This document shows, piece by piece, positions 32,675 through 35,432 of a DNA stretch of 35,432 nucleotides. Both the position numbers and the translations under genes were made by a program. The stretch comes from a virus, in IMG/VR virus record IMGVR_UViG_3300030333_007796, positions 1-35,432 of that record. The stretch is one strand, 5' to 3'. Numbering within the stretch: the first letter of the stretch is position 1; every line of letters starts with the position of its first letter. Below the pieces are notes generated by a model that saw only the letters and a list, made by a program, of their open reading frames with translations, searched no databases and was not told the DNA's origin.

Positions 32675-32997
32675 ATAGCTATTTTAGACAAGTCCTCTGG
32701 AATATCAAGTATAAGTTCGTTAATTCGATCAATTTTATCGTTTATGTTATTAATTACACCACTTGCAATGTTTTCATTAGCTTTTGCTTTCGAAAGCATA
32801 TTTCTTAATTCAGCTAAGGAAACGAAGGTATTGCCTAACAGCTCGTTTATTTGTTCTAATTCAAACGGAAGAATTGGAGGAGCTTTTTGATGTCTTTCAT
32901 TATCTTTGTACATTTCGATCTGATCCTGTACATTCATATGAAACGTTATAGGCTTATCGTCTGGTGTTACACTGTAAGGAAATTCTGGGCTAGCCAT
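32671..32997 (-). CDS. Small late protein of unknown function
   Basis: This 108-residue protein begins MASPEFPYSVTPDDKPITF. The first 45 residues are Pro/Asp-rich and probably extended. The rest is helical, with LPFELEQINELLGNTFVSLAEL and a second helix from about residue 70 to 100, so it may form a coiled coil. No cysteine or membrane segment is present. A late promoter box CATAAATA ends five bases before the ATG. It heads a two-gene reverse unit with the membrane zinc-ribbon gene, coupled by ATGA. I do not recognise it; late expression suggests assembly or lysis-stage use. Confidence 0.7.
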   Translation of the reverse strand: MASPEFPYSVTPDDKPITFHMNVQDQIEMYKDNERHQKAPPILPFELEQINELLGNTFVSLAELRNMLSKAKANENIASGVINNINDKIDRINELILDIPEDLSKIAI

Positions 32998-33002
32998 GTA
33001 AT

Positions 33003-33010
33003 TATTTATG
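33003..33010 (-). promoter_or_regulatory. Late promoter box CATAAATA (reverse)
   Basis: CATAAATA on the reverse strand ends five bases before the ATG at 32997. It is back to back with the forward box at 33017-33024, with only six bases between them. Confidence 0.75.
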
Positions 33011-33016
33011 CTAGAG

Positions 33017-33024
33017 ACTAAATA
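33017..33024 (+). promoter_or_regulatory. Late promoter box ACTAAATA (forward)
   Basis: ACTAAATA keeps the TAAATA core and ends five bases before ATG 33030. Confidence 0.6.
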
Positions 33025-33029
33025 ATTTT

Positions 33030-33467
33030 ATGACCAAATTCGAAAGACGTTTTTATAAATCACTTAACGAGCAGGCTGAAGAGGAAAGAGCAGCTTTTGA
33101 AGCAGAATTAGATGATAATACTGAAGCTGGAGACTTTGATGTGGATGTTGAGGTTGATGAAGTTGCTGTAGAGGAAGATCCAAATGTAAAAGCTGCTCAA
33201 GCTGTTAGTGAACGCAACGCAGCTATGAGAGCTAAGCTTGAAGGGTGGGTAGGAGAGATTGAAACCTTTTTAGAGTATTTAAATGGTTCGTCTCCTGATT
33301 CTATTCAAACTCTTTTAGCTAATGCAGAACCTGATACTATTTTTGATCGAATGAAAGCTTCAGAGCAACGTAAGATTGCTAGAGTTGCAACTGAGCTTGC
33401 GGCATTGAACGAGTCATTTAAAGGTTATCTTGCACAAACTGGAAATGCTCAGTTTAAGTACGTCTGA
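33030..33467 (+). CDS. Acidic helical late protein, unknown (possible scaffold-like)
   Basis: This 145-residue protein begins MTKFERRFYKSLNEQAEEE. It is strongly acidic between residues 18 and 55 (including DFDVDVEVDEVAVEEDP) and helical afterwards, with a final segment ending GNAQFKYV. Small, acidic, helical late proteins in T4-like phages are often prohead core or scaffold components, but I see no specific match and do not assign one. It is expressed from a forward late promoter box five bases before the ATG. Its end overlaps the opposing primase gene by 19 bases. A clear hairpin terminator for it lies 33 bases downstream, inside the primase coding region. Confidence 0.7.
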   Translation: MTKFERRFYKSLNEQAEEERAAFEAELDDNTEAGDFDVDVEVDEVAVEEDPNVKAAQAVSERNAAMRAKLEGWVGEIETFLEYLNGSSPDSIQTLLANAEPDTIFDRMKASEQRKIARVATELAALNESFKGYLAQTGNAQFKYV

Positions 33468-34510
33468 TTTCGATACTTTTTAATTTCAGATAGCCTCACA
33501 ATACCTTCGATTCCGTCGAAGGTATTTTTTTCTATAAAGTTCCACTTAATCTCATCTATCTTACAAGCAATAGCAATATCATTAAAGTCTTTAAATCTCT
33601 TACCAAACTTCTCCGGCCATATAAACACCCTCTCCCCTTGCTTAAGTAGTACTTCAGACTTTACTAAGGATGCTTGATCAACCCATTGTGAATCGAGTAT
33701 CCACGTCTTATCATAGTACTTAAGCGTTGTATTTAATTGTTCTTCTTGTCGTTGCGTAAACGATTTACCACGTTCAGTAATACCAGCAACTGCTACAGAG
33801 TTTTTTGTAAAGAACGCATTAATAGGCCCCTCAAAAATATAAACACAATCGTGATCACTACTCACACGATCAATATTAAACAAAGTCTTTTCTGCATTTA
33901 CCTTACCTAAATATTTCGGTTTAATTTTATGGTCTTTGTTTAGAACTGTTCTAGTTTGATAAAACTCAATTACATCGTGTTCATTATAAAAGGGTATAAC
34001 AAGTCTATTTTTATGAACCATATCAGTTAATGATACATATAACGCCGAAGGTTTATTTACGGCAGTATCTAACCGTCTTTCCTTTATTAAATGCCGAACA
34101 GCTGTAACAATATTGCTGTTACTATAAAAGTCAAGCTGAAGCTTATCAGACAAATTAATACTATCCTTAGGTAAGGTAGCGACTTCAAAGCTTGGTTTAG
34201 TATCTTCACTTCTAGCAATAATATCTTCAACATCCGGAACATGATCTTTTAATTCTTTTATTACATCTTCGTCAGTAGTACCTGATACTTCCTTAATCCA
34301 TCTTAATGGCTTTCCAGACCAACCACAGTTATGACAAAATATATTTTCGTTTTTTGGAATATAATAACACCGTCTTTTCTTGCCTAATGACTTACCTTCT
34401 CTGCAGATAGGACAGCTACACTGATAAACGTTATTAAATTTGTTATACTTTGGATAAAAGCCAAGCTCAAAAAATTTAAGTATGACAAAGTCTTCAGGAA
34501 GTGAGATCAT
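33449..34510 (-). CDS. 61: DNA primase, gp61-like
   Basis: This 353-residue protein (T4 gp61 has 342) makes RNA primers for lagging-strand synthesis together with the replicative helicase. A four-cysteine zinc site is formed by C33-x2-C36 and C59-x2-C62 (CPIC and CHNC), like the paired cysteines of T4 gp61. A Toprim-like domain follows. It has VYIFEGPINAFF with the expected glutamate at E227, then YDKTWILDSQW, with D273 where the DxD pair should start; the second acidic position appears to be Q275. FKDFNDIA near the end is also typical. It overlaps the nuclease gene upstream by 17 bases, so the two are coupled. No helicase gene is visible in the window. Confidence 0.88.
   Translation of the reverse strand: MISLPEDFVILKFFELGFYPKYNKFNNVYQCSCPICREGKSLGKKRRCYYIPKNENIFCHNCGWSGKPLRWIKEVSGTTDEDVIKELKDHVPDVEDIIARSEDTKPSFEVATLPKDSINLSDKLQLDFYSNSNIVTAVRHLIKERRLDTAVNKPSALYVSLTDMVHKNRLVIPFYNEHDVIEFYQTRTVLNKDHKIKPKYLGKVNAEKTLFNIDRVSSDHDCVYIFEGPINAFFTKNSVAVAGITERGKSFTQRQEEQLNTTLKYYDKTWILDSQWVDQASLVKSEVLLKQGERVFIWPEKFGKRFKDFNDIAIACKIDEIKWNFIEKNTFDGIEGIVRLSEIKKYRNQTYLN
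33500..33531 (+). terminator. Rho-independent terminator inside antisense primase sequence
   Basis: AATACCTTCGA (33500-33510) and TCGAAGGTATT (33516-33526) form a perfect 11-pair stem with loop TTCCG, followed by TTTTT (33527-33531). The T run follows only on the forward strand, so it should stop transcripts of the 33030-33467 gene. The same bases encode the primase residues around NTFDGIEGIV. Confidence 0.85.
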
Positions 34511-35378
34511 TTAACTTATTATATAAGCTTTTCATAAAAAACAAATTATGCCAATCTTCTTTTTTATCAAGTATACGCTTAAATGAGTATTCCTCACAAT
34601 ATTCTAAAAACACCTTGTAACAAGGCTCAACCTTAACTGCTAGCTGGTCCTTATAGTACTGCGCCTCTTCCGGAAGCGATTCATATTTATCTAAACAAAA
34701 TATATCTAAATTTCGTTTGAATATTTCACGCTGTTTTTCATCTAACATAAAACTCGGGTCCTCAAAATAACGCTTAACAGACGCTTTTCCAAAGCGAGGT
34801 ATACCCGGAACATTATCAGACTTATCACCTGTTAAGCACTTTGCTGTAAACCATTGATCTACGTCCTTAAACCCTGTCTGCTTCTCAAAATTTTGCTCTT
34901 CAAAAAATCTCTTGCGTATAGGGTCATATAATGTACACTCTGAACTAACTAATTGTAAGAAATCTCTATCTACTGAAATAATAACCTTTGAACCTTCATG
35001 TTCTCTGCAAATATACGCAACAATATCATCAGCTTCTAGTTCACGAGGAAAAATTGAATTTATGCCCATCGAATAAAGTATAGATTTTATTACTTCGTTA
35101 TTCTGATGAGGTGTAGAGTCTTTGGACCGGTTACCCTTATATTCCTTTAGTATACTCTTACGTATATTGGGTTTATAGTCTTTCTTTTCATCCCATACAA
35201 ATATAGTATTATCCGGAACAAACTGCTTCACGTAGGAGCTAACAGCGTTAAGCGTAAAGTATATGTGAAAGTTACTTACCTGGTAATCCGAGTGATTTTT
35301 CGTCTTCTTCGACTGTATCTTCGCTGTATGAAACGTTCGGTGTATTAAGTTGTTGCCGTCTATTATCAGAGTTTTCAT
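34494..35378 (-). CDS. rnh: RNase H / 5'-3' exonuclease of the FEN family
   Basis: This 294-residue protein is a flap-endonuclease family nuclease comparable to T4 RNase H (305 residues), which removes RNA primers and 5' flaps from lagging-strand fragments. Acidic metal-binding positions are visible in LIIDGNN (D7), FVWDEKKDYKP (D63), ELEADD (113-118), SVDRDF (D137, D139) and GDKSDN (184-189). The last begins the helix-hairpin-helix DNA-binding segment continuing as VPGIPRFG. The start at ATG 35378 is fixed by the N-terminal active-site strand. The first 107 bases overlap another open frame that continues beyond the window. It is followed by primase with a 17-base overlap, a logical lagging-strand pair. 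Confidence 0.92.
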   Translation of the reverse strand: MKTLIIDGNNLIHRTFHTAKIQSKKTKNHSDYQVSNFHIYFTLNAVSSYVKQFVPDNTIFVWDEKKDYKPNIRKSILKEYKGNRSKDSTPHQNNEVIKSILYSMGINSIFPRELEADDIVAYICREHEGSKVIISVDRDFLQLVSSECTLYDPIRKRFFEEQNFEKQTGFKDVDQWFTAKCLTGDKSDNVPGIPRFGKASVKRYFEDPSFMLDEKQREIFKRNLDIFCLDKYESLPEEAQYYKDQLAVKVEPCYKVFLEYCEEYSFKRILDKKEDWHNLFFMKSLYNKLNDLTS

Positions 35379-35432
35379 TTTTCTTATACTGAGCTTCTAC
35401 AACAGAGTAAACTTTTTTTGGTAGCTTCTCCA
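35272..35432 (-). CDS. C-terminal end of an unknown gene overlapping the nuclease gene
   Basis: On the reverse strand a frame is open from the window edge (first full codon at 35430) to TAA at 35272-35274, giving 52 residues. They begin EKLPKKVYSVVEAQYKKNEN and end EEDEKSLGLPGK, a charged tail of plausible composition. The gene would overlap the nuclease gene by 107 bases in a different frame. In the overlap, third codon positions are more AT-rich in this frame than in the nuclease frame by my hand count (about 33 versus 54 percent G or C). This suggests the upstream gene truly codes here. Its identity is unknown; a helicase or other replication gene would fit the neighbourhood. Confidence 0.5.
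   Translation of the reverse strand, partial: EKLPKKVYSVVEAQYKKNENSDNRRQQLNTPNVSYSEDTVEEDEKSLGLPGK

Noticed and set aside
1-35432. tRNA genes, CRISPR arrays and insertion sequences
   Set aside because: I saw no cloverleaf-like sequence in the short intergenic gaps, no spaced direct repeats and no transposase.

Overview
The window is a gene-dense piece of a T4-like (myovirus) phage genome. It is AT-rich by eye, although I did not compute composition. It carries homologues of T4 baseplate genes 53, 25 and 6, a gp27-like hub protein, clamp loader gp44, primase gp61, an RNase H/FEN nuclease and a dUTPase. Several tail-adhesin proteins and NATAAATA-type late promoters fit the same picture. Large uncharacterised structural proteins, PKD-like domains, a Thr/Pro-rich protein and a GT6 glycosyltransferase suggest a marine or aquatic T4-like phage; the host cannot be read from the sequence.

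Layout: (1) 1-3255, forward: the tail of an unknown gene, gp53-like, gp27-like and a Cys-rich structural protein. (2) 3252-6021, mixed strands: a reverse gene tentatively like the small terminase, forward dUTPase and gp44, then two reverse genes. (3) 6082-18630, forward: gp25, gp6 and five large tail or baseplate proteins, mostly joined by start/stop overlaps. (4) 18668-25867: four adhesins in two paralogous pairs, one pair with gp12-like metal-binding motifs and one pair with Mtd-like N-termini and collar domains. (5) 25900-27201: two small genes and a probable beta-sandwich protein. (6) 27201-31983: a 1044-residue protein with a mucin-like Thr/Pro domain, followed directly by two glycosyltransferases. 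(7) 31980-35432: three small reverse genes, one acidic forward gene, then reverse primase, FEN nuclease and the 3' end of another gene.

The most interesting part is region 6. A phage structural protein with a Thr/Ser/Pro-rich stalk sits in one operon with a DxH-type glycosyltransferase resembling polypeptide GalNAc-transferases and a GT6 (ABO-type) transferase. Together they look like a phage-encoded O-glycosylation cassette. This is inference and has not been demonstrated.

Gene expression also looks unusual. Twelve start codons lie only 5 to 9 bases after a late-promoter box, so late mRNAs would be almost or entirely leaderless. I see no convincing Shine-Dalgarno sequence at any start I inspected. 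Genes inside operons are coupled by ATGA or TAATG overlaps. The window has no tRNA, rRNA, CRISPR array or insertion sequence that I could recognise, and no gene-free stretch longer than about 60 bases.
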